The notes under the pieces: generated by a model
Seen by the model: the letters and a program-made list of their open reading frames with translations, nothing else
The model's database searches: none
Told to the model about the DNA's origin: nothing
Program-made: the position numbers and the translations under genes
Shown: positions 12,319 through 24,105 of the stretch, piece by piece
Layout: every line of letters begins with the position of its first letter
How positions within the stretch are numbered: position 1 is the stretch's first letter
Assembly: GCF_964204645.1 (NCBI RefSeq)
Contig: NC_134036.1
Coordinates: forward strand, 2,354,001 to 2,418,000
From: Tubulanus polymorphus
Lineage: Eukaryota; Nemertea; Palaeonemertea; Tubulaniformes; Tubulanidae
DNA length: 64,000 bases
Reading direction: 5' to 3'

Positions 12319-12393
12319 CCTAGTCCAACTGCACCTAGTCCGACTTCGTCTAGTCCGACTTCGCCTAGTCCGACTTCGCTATGTCCAACAAGT
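12319..12393. repeat. 15-bp minisatellite (CCTAGTCCGACTTCG)
   Basis: Five consecutive copies with a few substitutions. Because the period is a multiple of three, one frame reads as Pro-Ser-Pro-Thr-Ser repeats inside a 116-codon open frame, but the surrounding frame has no other protein-like features. Confidence 0.85.
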
Positions 12394-12860
12394 GCATATA
12401 CTCGTGCAAATATCCAGAAAGGTCTCATGCGAAACTTATGCCGAGGAATTGGGCATTTTGGAGGAAAAGAGTGATACTTTTTTCTGGCTTGTAAAAGTGA
12501 ACAGGGACCTTAGAAAATAGTTCTGTGCCGATGAATGGAAACTGTGCAGCACCAGGTGGAGTAATTCTGTCTCCAATTTGAAAATCTTTGACGAGACGAC
12601 GAGCAGACGATCGTACACTGCTAACAATAAGGTGTAATATATATTACGAGTCCGGACAGACAGACGACTATTGATAAACAGTAATTGTACGCTCACGCTC
12701 GTCAGGATCCTATCCACGTTTAAAGCAAATCAGATCAATCCTTCAATCGGGAGAATGAGAATGGGAAATTGGAATTTACACTGCTCTGTCGTCTGCTCGG
12801 AATCCGAGTTTTTCCAATCGGAAAGGTTGTATTCCGATGCTACGATGGGACCCAAATACA
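12394..12860. other. noncoding stretch with octamer group
   Basis: RCAGACGA copies lie at 12603-12610 (+), 12660-12667 (A variant, +) and 12789-12796 (-). No gene recognised. Confidence 0.4.
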
Positions 12861-12968
12861 GCAAGTTCCAAAATATTCAAAGTTTCAGTTCAAAAAGGTC
12901 AAGTTCGAGTTCAAACTGGTCAAGTCCCAGTTCAAACAGGTCAAGTTTCAGTTTAAATAGGTCCAATT
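12861..12968. repeat. short minisatellite (CAAGTTCAGTTCAAA-type)
   Basis: Repeated GTCAAGT(T/C)(C/T)(A/C)AGTTCAAA words at about 15-21 bp spacing, ending in AGTTTAAATAGGTCCAATTCC. Imperfect, four to five copies. Confidence 0.65.
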
Positions 12969-13039
12969 CCACAGTTGGGGAGAGAGATCGATGGCCTTTG
13001 TGTAGTCATGACGATAAAACCAGCCCAACGGCTGAAGTT

Positions 13040-13125
13040 GTTAAAATGATAATAGAACTAAGTCGATGTTAGACTGGTCTTAAGTCTTCCATACATGGAA
13101 CCACGACTTTAGTTGTTAGATGAAC
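13040..13125 (-). mobile_element. MITE-like fragment, AGACCAGTCTTAAG family
   Basis: Read on the minus strand, it carries ACTTAAGACCAGTCTAACA and the flanking AAAGTCGTGG words shared with 33195-33316 (-), 29826-29965 (+) and 36870-37080. Only part of the element is present. Confidence 0.5.
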
Positions 13126-15450
13126 GCAATTGATTATCACGGGTTATTTGCTGCCCGCAATCCAAGATAAACCAGGTATTAATATTTTGCAGCCTTATGA
13201 AGCCAGAATATCTACAAATTTCAATCAAACATCCACGATACATCAGACTCGTCGTGTGACGTTTGACGAACGTCGTAACTCGTCAGTCGTAGGACGAATA
13301 ATCTGTCAGTCTGCGCGATACGTGGCTGCCTGGGGGCTATATTTATCTTCTGAATGGAATCCCTGCTATGTTTTTCATTATTTGTAAATCAACTTTTCAA
13401 AATTCGATTTCAAACCGCCGACGACGACGACGATAGCGAGGTCGTCTATATGTAGTTGCATGGCTACGGCAACGGTATTCATTGTTAGTTATATTAATAG
13501 CTATCGGGTAGGGTGGATTTTATAAGGAAGGATTACGAACGAACGTGCGGGTGAGCTTGTTGTTGTTCGAACCCAGAATATTTTGGTTGTAACTAGAAAG
13601 GCTCTAAGAAACGAAAAATATGTCCATGATGAATAAAGTTTTTTTGTCAAAAGTTGTCAGGTAAATCAACGTGAGCTAACTGTTCTAAGGTCATGTGAAT
13701 ACTATCTGAAGGAGGTTAGGGAGATAACGTTCAAAGATATCTTCCTTTTATTTCTGGGATTGAGGGCCATAAGGGTCGTGCTTCATATTTTAATGCCTCG
13801 AACAAGTTTTGGAACGCATTCAAAGACTCTTTGTGCGGTAGACATTTCCATAACCTATCTGCACTATTCTTCTTAAAGCAATATAGTTCGTCTTTGAAGC
13901 TTCTTCAAGGTTTTTTCGTTCATGACCAGAATTCCAAAAACATGGAGTGAACTTTCGCTTTTACATACGTTTGATGCCATCACGAAATTCTGTTCTCCTA
14001 ACTTTCCATTTTCGTTAACAAAATCGTTAATGATGTTAATTTTTTTTCACGTTAATTTTGTGCGAAAGAAAATTCTTAGAATTAAAAAAGAAAATTAATT
14101 TCATCACCTCGTCGCCAAAAAACTTTCAGTTTCCATTAACAAGATTTTTTGGTAATATTGGTTTTATCATAAAAAAACGGAAGCTCTTAATAGAAAATTT
14201 ATCGATTTTGTAACAGCAACACGTGATGTGTCGGAGCATTCCCTTCCCCGAGCCTGGGCCGAGAGTGCTGTAACTCTCCCCAGCCAAGTTCAGTGATAAA
14301 CTCTAAATATCTATTTCATCCAGAATTTTTTCATCAATGCAGTTTTCATGTATCATTTTTGATTTTGAATTTGAAATTAATAAAATCATAAAAAAATGAA
14401 GTAACACTCTGGAGTTCAATGAAGGCATCAGATACACATCCACCAGATTGTCCCTATTCCAAGGCCCCAAGTCTTACACTATTCTCCAGCACCGTGCATT
14501 ACAAATTTGCCTTTAAAGCAACTGGTAGATTATTCAAGATGCCAAATTAAACCGTCATTTATAATATTACGACATGAGTGGGAGTCCCCGGGGGTGTGAA
14601 CGGAGTGCGCGCTGCACCACCAGCAGGAGAGTACATCGAGAACTGCCGCTACGGCTACTGCTGAATTAGCGATAATTTGTAACAGTCCATAAAACGGCAA
14701 TATTTCAAACGACGACTCATTTTGAAAATTACAGTCTGTTCCAACACCGCAAGCATCTATTGAAGGAAGAAAATAAAGATAGGACTGGTTAATTTTTCTT
14801 TTCTTTTCTTGAAACAGGGATTCCCCTTGCTATTTATTTGAGTGGTAGCGAAAAGGAGTTTGATTCTTGGATATCCCATAACCAATAAACGTATACCCTA
14901 TCTCTAACAACAACAGGGCGGTCAGTTGAAAAATCCAGTAACCAAGATAAGGTTTTTTTTCTAGATCCCCGGGACTGGAATAAAACGTAAAACCCAGATC
15001 GTGAACGACGAACCGACGCAGTAATTATTTTCTTTTTTTCTGTCTCGAGATTTTCATTTTCAAAAGGTTATCTCCGCCAGTACAGCTCGGAGCTCGGAGC
15101 TCGGCTATACGGCTGTTTCAACAGACGAGCGTGTGTTTACTCACTAGCTGAGCAGACGATCACATTATTAAACGATTTTTTAACGAAGATGGTTTTGATG
15201 AGAAAATAAAAATAAATAGCCAATGGCTTCACAGACGGCGTTTCACAGGTCTTACGACGACTAACTACGGTTGAATCGACAGTAAGGTCATACAGATCTA
15301 TGATGGCAGACGACATGTTCACTTAAAGGATCTTAACCACATCGACATGATTTCCAGGATGATAGGGAGGAAGGTTCAGCGTTTTTCTAAAAGTTTCTCA
15401 ACTAAAACGACTGTATGATACACAACTTTTCCGGAAGTGTCTATATCACA
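13126..15450. other. mostly unique noncoding stretch
   Basis: No gene, RNA or repeat family was identified over 2.3 kb. There is a short GAGCTCG triplication at about 15087-15103, an ACAGACGA at 15121-15128, and GCAGACGA octamers at 15152-15159 and 15306-15313. Confidence 0.35.
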
Positions 15451-15744
15451 TTAATTCCATAATCATGAATTCAATTCCTCATTCACATTCATTCAGGACT
15501 TTTCTCTGAAATGGCATCATCAACTTGATCAGGGCTCGCGGTTTCACGGAAAAAGTTTCGAACTCGAATTTATATAGGCTATACGGTTTGAATTGTTGTC
15601 CTCATTGAATATATGAAGTAACCAATAGCAGTTACACCTAAAAATTCGAGTTAAACTTTTTCGTGAAACCTAGCCTAGATGGTGCCATTTTAGAGAAAAG
15701 TCCTGAATGAATATGGATAACGAATTGATGATTATGGAATTATA
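15451..15744. repeat. long imperfect palindrome (hairpin)
   Basis: The left arm (about 15451-15572) and the right arm (about 15641-15744) are reverse complements over most of their length. Shared blocks include ATTCCATAATCAT at the tips, CATTCATTCAGGACTTTTCT, AAATGGCA(T/C)CATC, and near the loop GGTTTCACG, AAAAAGTTT and CTCGAATTT. The loop is about 70 bp. Arms differ by small indels. No terminal duplication or coding sequence was evident. It could be a fold-back non-autonomous transposon or a structured-RNA source. Confidence 0.85.
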
Positions 15745-18165
15745 CCCTTACAATACTTGCACCTTTGACTAATATCAGCAACACTTGTATCTTTGACATT
15801 ATCAGCCCCATCGGCCATGCATCTATAATAATTCCTTCTCTTTTTTACCCCGAGTGTCAAAAGTTAACAAGCTTTTAAGACCGCATTAAACTCACACCTA
15901 CAGGTGCTCGACGCACTCGTCTGTCTGTCATACGACCCTAACGGCTACCCTAAATCCGTGAGATCTAAATTTAATAACCGAATTAAAATTACACCATCTC
16001 GTCGTATAATAGAGCACATCGGCTTTTTTACTCCGGGTGTAAATTTTACTCGAAGACTTTCACCAAGGTTCACCTTTAACGCGCGACCTAGCCGACGATC
16101 AAACTAAACTTCATTCGACGTAAAGGAGTGTGATTCGCGATGTCGCTAAATTTAATCTACGTCTAATCTCCATGAGAACAAGATTATTCGACAAATCTAA
16201 TTTCGACAAATAGCCACAAGCGATCGAGACCCCGATTCAGAGACAAGACACGCAGACGATTCCTCCCGTTTACGATGGTGGCAAGTGACTGATTCCGGTT
16301 CAAGTCAAATAGTAAAAGTCGAATGTGATAAATTAGTTTCGCGGTTTCTCCGAAACTTGAATGAATAGAATAATTTACGAGGGGTATTTACTTCCTGCGC
16401 GGGACACATCTCCAACGACCGAAATTAAATTCAGCCCTCTCTCGATTTAACGGGCGCGCATTGTTGCCGCTTTTGAAATCAAATGAACATGATTGTTGTG
16501 TCGTCGTCCTCGACAACGAGGGCGGCATAAATCGAACCGGCTTGTTCTGGAATTTACTTGACGCCAGTGATTGTGTTTGGAGAGTCGAGGATTTGTTCTC
16601 TGGCGAGAAATCGAATTGGTTTAAACCACGGTACGATCGAGGAGGAGCAGACGAGAGGATGAGGCCGTTATTTACTATCTGTGAATTATTGCAAATGGAG
16701 TTCAGGTCAATCAACTCAAAATGTCAAGAATTATTTTCTTCAATTTTTTAGGGAATCATCTTTAAATTTTTCATCAATTTCTTTCCTAATTGTTTCAGTC
16801 AAAATGTCAAGATATATTTTCTTCAGTGTTGAGGAAGTGTTTCTTTAAGATTTCCTCCCCGAGATCAAGATAATGATAATTATTATCAATCAAGATGGAT
16901 GGTTCTCATTTATGTTAAAGTGTGATCTATTGAGAATAACGATAAAAAAAGATTACGATCTACTAAAAACAAAAAAAGTAATTGCAGCAAGCTCTTGCAA
17001 CTTAAGTAAAAAAAAAACAACAATACAAGAAAGACGAAGAGCCCGATCCGATCAATTCACCTCCTTAAAGCGATCAGTAGACGTGCAGACGACCCTCTCT
17101 AATGCGCCGTTGATGTAGTCGGTATTATTGTTACAAGCAAATCAAGTCTTAGTCTTTTGTTTGCGAGACGAAATCCTCTTACACTTTTTATCCCTTACTC
17201 ACGAATAAGACTTAGTCATATACGTGTAGTATGTACATGTACCATAGGGCAGGTACTTTGTTGTTTTGAATTTCAAATGAATAATTCAGGCCGTTGAGCG
17301 TTGTTGTTGCCGTGGGTATCAACTGTACTCATTGTTATGAACTTGGCATTCGTATTATTTTTAATAATTAACTTAGGAATTTTCGGAGATGAATAATCTT
17401 AAAAAGATAATTTCAATTCATCTTTCAGTAAAGAAAGAGTTCCATAATCCCCACCACCTCGTCAGGGGATCATTACCGATTTGCGGATATTGTGAATTAC
17501 AAACACCCATCACGTTCAGAATTTCCTCAATAGATTCCGATCAAACCAAACAAATAATGGATACGCCATCGACACGATTTTTATTCGAAAACTTGTACCG
17601 GCAGTTTTTACATTTTTTTAACGATTCCAAACGCGGAGCGCATTACGCACAATTAAGCGTCCAATTTCCTGTGGAAATAATTTCCTATTCCCCGAAGAAA
17701 ACCGATCTGTTCACTGGGGGGAAAAATGGGAGAATGGGGGATAAAATGTTCGTCGGTCGCCTCGCCAACGCGCGCACGGTGTCGTATTGTTGTAGTATTC
17801 GAACTGGTAACGACGGGCGACGAGCGTCAATAATCGAAATCGTTATCAACCGACGCGCGCGATCCAGTTTGAAAATTGATCCCGAAGTTAATTATTTTCT
17901 CTATTATGGGTGAAAAAAGATCGAGACGACCGCCGAGAGAGCGAAAAGTGAATTATCGCCAGACGATACCTGATGGTGAAGACACGTCGAGTAATTCTAG
18001 ATTAACGGGAACCTGAGATCGAGAAAGACGAGATCATATTCGATTTCTTCTTTTTTTAGGTTGGGCGACGCAACTATACGAGATCTAGCAACGCGAGAGA
18101 AATGAAGTTCTGAAAGTTTATGAGGAAAGATGTTGACTTTTTTACGGATTCCCTGTGAATATGAC
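15745..18165. other. CpG-richer noncoding stretch with octamer cluster
   Basis: GCAGACGA occurs at 16252, 16647 and 17085 (+), with an A-variant near 15917 (-) and CCAGACGA at 17959. Overlapping open frames on both strands near 16388-16751 suggest locally low stop density rather than genes. The 174-codon frame at 17389-17913 is listed separately. Confidence 0.4.
17389..17913 (+). other. unrecognised 174-codon open frame
   Basis: This is the longest ATG-to-stop frame in the window that is not low complexity. The translation is basic and rich in Ser, Ile and Arg, with one CxxC-like CGYC early and no predicted signal peptide, repeat or recognisable domain. By rough composition a chance frame this long is unlikely but possible in 64 kb, especially with local CpG enrichment reducing stops. 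I found no convincing splice partner or promoter. It may be chance or a fragment of an unrecognised gene. Confidence 0.12.
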
Positions 18166-18280
18166 CCAGGACCCAGTTCCACAGTTGTGAGTTAGAGTTA
18201 ACTCTGAGTTAAAATTAGTTCATTTTCAATGAAATAGCTCAGAGTCAAATCTTAACTCAGATCTGTGGAACTGGCGCCAG
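18166..18280. mobile_element. MITE-like palindromic element, CCAGTTCCACAG family
   Basis: Terminal inverted repeats CCCAGTTCCACAG and CTGTGGAACTGG enclose sub-terminal inverted GAGTTAACTCTGAGTT / CTCAGAGTCAAATCTTAACTC segments and a short central ATTTTCAATGAAAT. The second copy at 32976-33076 has the same ends and interior. No coding capacity. Confidence 0.8.
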
Positions 18281-18289
18281 ATTTTTAAG

Positions 18290-18510
18290 AGTGGGCTCGG
18301 AACGTTCGAACCAATCACTTTTTTCGCAGTGCGCTCTCCGGAAAATGGTCAATGGAAACATGAAAATGGTCCACAAGAGATTAAATATGGGGCCGCTGAG
18401 TAGAGGACGAAGGAAGTTCTTTTTTCGTTCGAGCCCATCCCGTTTCTCGCTGAGTGTCCATCGAAAAATTGTCAACGGAAAAAACTGGAAATGTTTACTT
18501 CCAAAAAGAT
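18290..18510. repeat. diverged direct duplication, about 135 bp
   Basis: The segments near 18300-18360 and 18430-18490 share TTCGA(A/G)CC, then TTTCTCGCTGAGTG-like and AAAATGGTCAATGGAAA / AAATTGTCAACGGAAA words in order. On the minus strand both read as similar FPLTIFR...EK..GLER-type peptides, which reflects duplication rather than a recognised protein. Confidence 0.55.
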
Positions 18511-19099
18511 TTTGACTCAAGATTGCATCAAAAAAAATGTCTCCTGATTTCCAAACCCACACTACTATATACAGCCCTGGCTTCTGGAAATAGGTTTCCA
18601 TTTTCATTCTAACCAGACGCACCATGCAGTAACGGTAAAAAGATTAGGACCCCATTCAGGAAAACGAGTATCGGACAGAATACTGAAATCGTGTTTTCAA
18701 TGCATGCACAATTCACCGGAATGTTTACGATGCGTCTCCACATTTTGTAAAGGACAATCGCGCGCATTAGTGAACGTCGCTATGTCACCGAAATGGAATA
18801 AATATTTACGCGCTCGGTCGGAATGGACGGACTGGACGGGAGGGATATCATCTGAGTTTTATAATCGCGTGTCGATCGAATTATCGGCGCTGACAATGAA
18901 CGTACAGACGGTAAGGGAACGTGTCATGAGGAATTCCGTGCACGCATTACAGCTTTCACTCGGGCAGACGACTCTGCTCGCTGTATCAGCTGACCAATTG
19001 TAACGCAGACGACTCTCGACCCCAGCTGACCGATTGTAGGCCCTACTCGACGAACTACAAGCCTGTGTAACTGTTTGTTGGGATGGATGGCTTCTGCAT
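18511..19099. other. noncoding stretch with paired octamers
   Basis: GCAGACGACTCT occurs twice, at 18964 and 19005, 41 bp apart. An open frame of 99 codons covers 18704-19003 with no recognised features. Confidence 0.4.
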
Positions 19100-20175
19100 T
19101 ATGATGTTCTTAGAAAGCCGACTGAGAAATGATGCAAGGTGGGATTCGGTGAGATGTGAGGTTAAGGTTAGCGAGGAGAAGGGGGAGAGAAGAGGAGAGG
19201 TGGAACTGTCGGCAGTGAAAGAAGAAGTGATGGCGAAAAGTAAGATGAACGAGATGAGGTTGAGTAGAAAAAGATTAGTATCAGTAGTAGCGTCGTAGCA
19301 AGGAAGTTTATAAGTTGGAGTGACTGTTTCACTGATACCGATTGTAAACGGACCACAGCAGCAGCAGCAGAAGCTACCGTAACCGACACGGAGACAGATA
19401 CGGATGCGTGTTCCGGGGGTATCAGAGATAATCACATTAAACTAATCGAATCAGACGCAGACACTGGACGCCGCAGACGCCGCAACGGCAGTATCCCTAT
19501 TTATTAGTACTTAAATCACTCTGTGACAAGGGGATCCCTATTGGGGATATCTCTGTCACGCGACAGACGAATGCTCATTGCGCACCCCAAGAGATTCGAG
19601 TACATGGACATGATGAGCAAATTTACTTGATAAAAATCAGGTAAAATGTTAAAGTTAGCTATGAGGAGAGGGAGGCATAATGTTGGAGGTAAAGAGCTTA
19701 CGACAGATGTTCTTGGTTGGGTCAATGGAAGGGGCGAAAACAGAGGCGGAGGGAAAGACAAAGGCTTTGAGGTGGAGTAAAAAATGTGAAACAAGCTTAT
19801 GATACACCGAGGTGAAGAGGTGAGGATGAACTTACAAAGATCGACTACGAAAATGCTGGAGATGTTTGAAATGGGAACAGTGACAGAGGATGTATAGAGT
19901 GAGGTGAGGTGGGATAAGGTCGTACCAGTTCAAGGGTGCAGATGGATAAGGTAGATAATGATGTATGGAGGGCTGACAAAATAAGATGCTAGATGAGAAA
20001 AATGATGAGTTGATAGATGTGGGAGAGGATGCGAGGAAAGATGGTTTGAAAAATGAAAGGGCAAATGAGTTGGTAGATGAAAATGAAAGTATGTTGGTAG
20101 TTGAGGGAGATGAGTTGGTAGATGAAAAAGATGAGGGAAAGAAGAGAGATGGCGAGGTGATATGCAGCATTGACT
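19100..20175. repeat. purine-rich low-complexity block
   Basis: The + strand is biased to GAGGAG, GAAAG, GATGAG and TTGGTAGATGA words. From about 19985 to 20130 the words GAGTTGGTAGATGA(A) recur as a degenerate minisatellite. Several minus-strand frames are Ser/Pro/Phe/Leu-rich as a result. A CAGCAGCAGCAGCAG run lies at 19358-19373. Confidence 0.6.
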
Positions 20176-20454
20176 AGATGAAGGCAGACGTGATTCGACG
20201 GAATAATACATACAATATGAAAGTAAGATGAGTATTGATTATGTCATATTAGTTTAGGCAAATGTCGCTTGATGAGACGTAAAGTGTCGTCTGGCAGTAG
20301 ATGTTATTGTCATATCTACGATTAGAATGGGATTTGTGTAATAACAGTGACCTGTCCCAGCGCGCAGTATCGCAGCATAATGTCCGAAAAACCGACCGAG
20401 AAAGTTGGATGGCAGATTTGAAGTAGCTGGGATGAGTACCATAAACATGGAGAA

Positions 20455-20960
20455 AGTTAGAAGGAGGACCACAAACTCGAAGGAAGCTGGAATGAACACG
20501 ACAGTCTCTGGGGGAGCTGGAATGATACCACCGACTCGAAGGAAGCTAGATGATACGACAGACTCGAAGGAAGCTGGAATGATACCACCGACTCGAAGGA
20601 AGCTAGATGATACGACAAACTCGAAGGAAGCTGGAATGATAACACAGACTCGAAGGAAGCTGGAATGATTCGACAGACTCTGGGGAAGTTGGAATGAACA
20701 CCACAAACTCGAAGGAAGCTGGAATGATACCACCGACTCGAAGGAAGCTAGATGATACGACAGACTCGAAGGAAGCTGGAATGAACACGACAATCTCTGG
20801 GGGAGCTGATATGAACACCACAAACTCGAAGGATGCTGGAGAAGTACCATAAACTTGATGAATGCCAGAAGAAGGATCTCACACTCGAAGGAAGCTGAAA
20901 TAATTACCAGAGACTCTGGGGGAAGCTGAAAGAAGCGTCACCTCGAAGGGAGCGGGGATG
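20455..20960. repeat. 29-bp minisatellite (CGAAGGAAGCTGGAATGA)
   Basis: About fifteen units alternate between two forms: one with GAAGCTGGAATGATACCACC and one with GAAGCTAGATGATACGACA, each preceded by GACTCGAAG; a few units start with GTCTCTGGGGGA. Higher-order alternation of the two forms is visible around 20520-20640 and 20700-20760. Degenerate units continue to about 21010. A 198-codon minus-strand frame across it is a repeat artefact. Confidence 0.9.
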
Positions 20961-21499
20961 ATTACCAGAAACTTTTAGAAAACTTGAAGGAAGGTTGGAG
21001 ACTCGGAGGAAATTTCAATAAATACCAGGCTGAAGGTTTGAAATTGGAATTTGGACCAAAGACTTTTAGGAGGTTGGAAGTAAGAAGCTCTCATTAAGTT
21101 GGCAGGCATTCACAGACTCACGACCGAGTTGACGACTCACTACGTACCAGTAAAGAGAATCAGTAGAGAACGCGCTAAACAGTAACATCAGACCTGTTGT
21201 TTCGGGCTGCTATATTCAGTCTAAAAAAAAACGTGTTATGATGAATTCTTCCGTTTACAGGCGAAATTACCCACTACAGATCCGTCATTAATTATCAGCG
21301 TGAATGAAAGGACAGACGATCGTGCTTCTGCAGACGATCAGGGCCAGCAGACTTCACGCCTGCTTCGCCAGAAATAATGACAATCAAAACGCAATTTCGT
21401 CCGTAAAGCCGCTGCGATAGAAAAAAATATACGCCAAACATAAAAAAAACCGCAGAGAAGGGATAGTCTACTCTGGAATAATAACTACCACCTCTGTTG
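20961..21499. other. noncoding stretch
   Basis: Degenerate minisatellite remnants give way to unique sequence. RCAGACGA is at 21312-21319 (A variant) and 21330-21337. No gene recognised. Confidence 0.4.
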
Positions 21500-21870
21500 G
21501 ATTAATAACCATTATTAATTACGTCATAATTACACCGTCGTATAGAGAAAATTAATCTTACGTCGTTGCCAGTATCTCTCGACGTCGACGACAACGTGAT
21601 GAAAAATTGTTTTTCTTTCTCTGCATCAGCGTTTGTAGCAGCGTCGTCGCGACGCTGCGTTCCGCTCATCAGAACGCTGCGTTCTCCCGTCGACAACGCG
21701 AAAACGTCGTCTACAACGCTACCGTCGCCCGAAGCGTTAGAATAATGATAGCGTTAGGCGTGATGTAATTACGGTAATTTAATTTCAATTTACATTGTCT
21801 ACAATATAACGCCGTCGTTACCTATCAACCGTTCGATCATCTCGTCGCGGTCGTGCTTGTTGTAAGAATG
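21500..21870. other. CpG-rich TAACG/CGTCG island
   Basis: Dense in CGTCG, AACGC, GCGTT, CGTTAG and TAACG words, with many CpG dinucleotides against an AT-rich background. Similar in vocabulary to the other TAACG islands but with more CGTCGxCG content. Confidence 0.55.
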
Positions 21871-21981
21871 ACGACGGTTATTTCAAAAATTCAAATAATA
21901 ACGGAAACGAGTCGACAGTTGAGAGTGATGATGGTAGCAGCAAAAGTTAAATTGCCTATCGACTTTTGATAGCGTCAAAAA

Positions 21982-22026
21982 TTAAATTTCTTAAGAAATA
22001 ATTAATTTCTTAAGAAATTATTTCAT
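21982..22026. repeat. TTTCTTAAGAAAT palindrome pair
   Basis: Two perfect palindromes, AATTTCTTAAGAAAT and the same core again, are separated by about 8 bp, giving nested dyad symmetry. Function unknown. Confidence 0.75.
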
Positions 22027-22097
22027 CAAATCTTAAACTTCAATTTTTAATTAGACGAACAACAGGAAGTTGGTTCTATGAGGAATTCGATTGCCAG

Positions 22098-22160
22098 GGG
22101 CTAGTTCCATAACTGATTTGTAAAACTGTATCAGTTTTACAAATAAAGACCAGTCTAGCC
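22098..22160. repeat. small hairpin element
   Basis: The perfect 12-bp arms TTTGTAAAACTG and CAGTTTTACAAA (22117-22143) flank a 3-nt loop. Outer GGCTAG and CTAGCC words suggest a slightly longer element whose middle stem contains mismatches. It contains GGGCTAGTTCCATAACTG, similar in style to the ends of the other palindromic families (GTTCCATAG, GTTCCACAG). Confidence 0.7.
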
Positions 22161-23934
22161 TCTTTCCATCAAACTGTAGGGCATCAATCTTAGTTCACTA
22201 CGGCCCACATAAACTTGTACATGGGCATACCCAACAGGGATTGGACTGCGAAACCCCATTTTCTGGGCCATAGTTCACTTTTTGAGATAAATATGAAAAA
22301 AAAAATTTTCTTTTTTTATGTTACGCGGTCTACAACAAAATCTAGCAAATTCGGTATTTACGCCACAAGATCTAGCGAATTCGGACCCCTTTTAAAGAGA
22401 AATCTGTCGCCCAATTCTGGAAAAATCTCATCAAAGACCATATCGTACTATCTCGTGATATTTGAAACAATCTCATTCTGTTTGATATTTGATCTCACAC
22501 TGTTTGATAATATCACGTTCTATCTCGATTTATCACTGACCGAACTAGTTCTAAAAAATTCTCTCTTCGAAAATCGACCGATAGAAACTACACTGTCAAC
22601 GGAAAGAATAAAGCTATGATTTATAAACGAACCAATTAGAGCTCGTCACACTGTTCCGCCGTTTCGTTCTATACAAGAGACCCAGTATAGTAACGGAGGA
22701 TGATGAGAGAGGCTTTGAAGTTAACTCGCAACAGACGATCTCTCTTTCTATCTCTCTCGAGTCCTCAAGATCGGCAAAGAAACCGATTCACGAGAATCGA
22801 GGATCAGCACTAGCGATCAATATTATCGATCGGCTTGTATGCTATTCATTGTAACACACTGGTGTACGTTTACAAAAAAATATACCAACTCTCGGGTCAC
22901 CAGGGGGCGTTAAAAGTTGTAACGATGTTGAAGTCCTAGAAAATCTATTCGATTTCAAAGACTCAGAATTTACGAAAAGACATTTTTAATAGATTTACTT
23001 TGTTCTGATGGCAACAACTATCGTCTTTCGCTCGTGGCAGGTGTGGGATTGTAAGGAACACCAAATCAAAAACTAATCTACCAATCAAATAAATAAACAG
23101 AAACAGGTTTAATCCCGCTTAAATCTAGCCCCTATTCTACGAAAAATAGCTTAAGAGCCACAGACATCTCGACATTTTGAATTGAAGATCACTACGCGCT
23201 ACAATTAAAGCCGTTATCACGGTTTTTAATCTATTATTTTCAAAATTCAATTTCAAAGTGCAGATAATAATCGAAAAAGGGGGCACCTGCTGCGTGCACC
23301 AGATAAAATATCGATTATCAACACACGCGATAAGACCCGCCGATTGTTTCGATTTAATTGGATCGTAACACGGGCCAACCGTCGTCAACAGCGTTACCGA
23401 TGTCGATTGTTGGGCAAAGAAACTGTTTAAGACCTAATATGATATATTACGTAGATCTACGCAACGTCTTCGAAACATCGCAGGAGAATCCCTAATTAAT
23501 GAACTTCATGGACCGACATTTGCGGCGTCCAATTTGTTACTGACCTTGGAGGAAATAATATCGCCCAGCGAAATAGAAAAACTAGTTTAACGAATTTGAT
23601 AAATAGACGTTGTTGTCGCCAAAAGGTGATCGTTATTTTGAGTGCCTAAAACTAATCAAAGTTTAAACAAGAATATAAAGAGATTCAGAAGGATGTTCGC
23701 GCGCTAAGATTTAATGGCGGATGTTGTTTGAATAGCGATGAAGTCGTTAGGAACCTGTGCGCGCATGTCGATAGCTGATAGCACACAGCGCGCGCAGGTG
23801 CAGCAGTAACGGAGAGAGTTCAGGGACAGACGACAGCGAGCGGCACAAGGGATGAAAACAGAGGCTTTAAAATGGAAATGAAGTTGGGGAAAATTCAAAT
23901 CGAAAGATTTACGGCCATTAGATGAAGCGGAAGA
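22161..23934. other. noncoding stretch
   Basis: No recognised gene. Contains the CTCF-like site at 22897, ACAGACGA at 22731-22738 and 23826-23833. Open frames of 134 codons (22215-22619) and 83 codons (-, 23137-23388) show no recognised features. Confidence 0.4.
22897..22909 (+). promoter_or_regulatory. CTCF-like motif, forward
   Basis: TCACCAGGGGGCG matches CCASYAGRKGGCR at 12 of 13 positions (only the first base differs). An ACAGACGA octamer lies 160 bp upstream. Among the best single CTCF-type matches in the window. Confidence 0.45.
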
Positions 23935-24105
23935 GAGAAAAGTGATGAGAGAATGGGAGAGGGGGAGATTGGAGAAAGGGAGGGCGTGAGGTGAGAAGAT
24001 GGCGAGGAGAGAGAAGGGAGAGATTGGAGAAGAAGGATAGAAGCAGTAATGGAGAGAGGAGAAAAAGAATTGAGAAGGGGGGGGGAGAGGAGAGATGGGA
24101 CGAAG
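23935..24105. repeat. purine-rich tract
   Basis: GAGAGAG, GGGAGAG and GGAGAAG words dominate about 170 bp of the + strand, including a nine-G run near 24078. Low complexity. Confidence 0.7.

Noticed and set aside
12124-12474. Pro-Ser-Pro-Thr-Ser repeat peptide
   Set aside because: It comes from five copies of a 15-bp minisatellite inside an otherwise featureless frame; no resemblance to the RNA polymerase II tail beyond composition.
14605-14625. CTCF-like CCACCAGCAGGAG
   Set aside because: Mismatches at the core positions; more probably a CAG-type triplet run.
20254-20850. 198-codon minus-strand open frame with repeated peptides
   Set aside because: It is the translation of a 29-bp minisatellite; overlapping frames on both strands are equally open.
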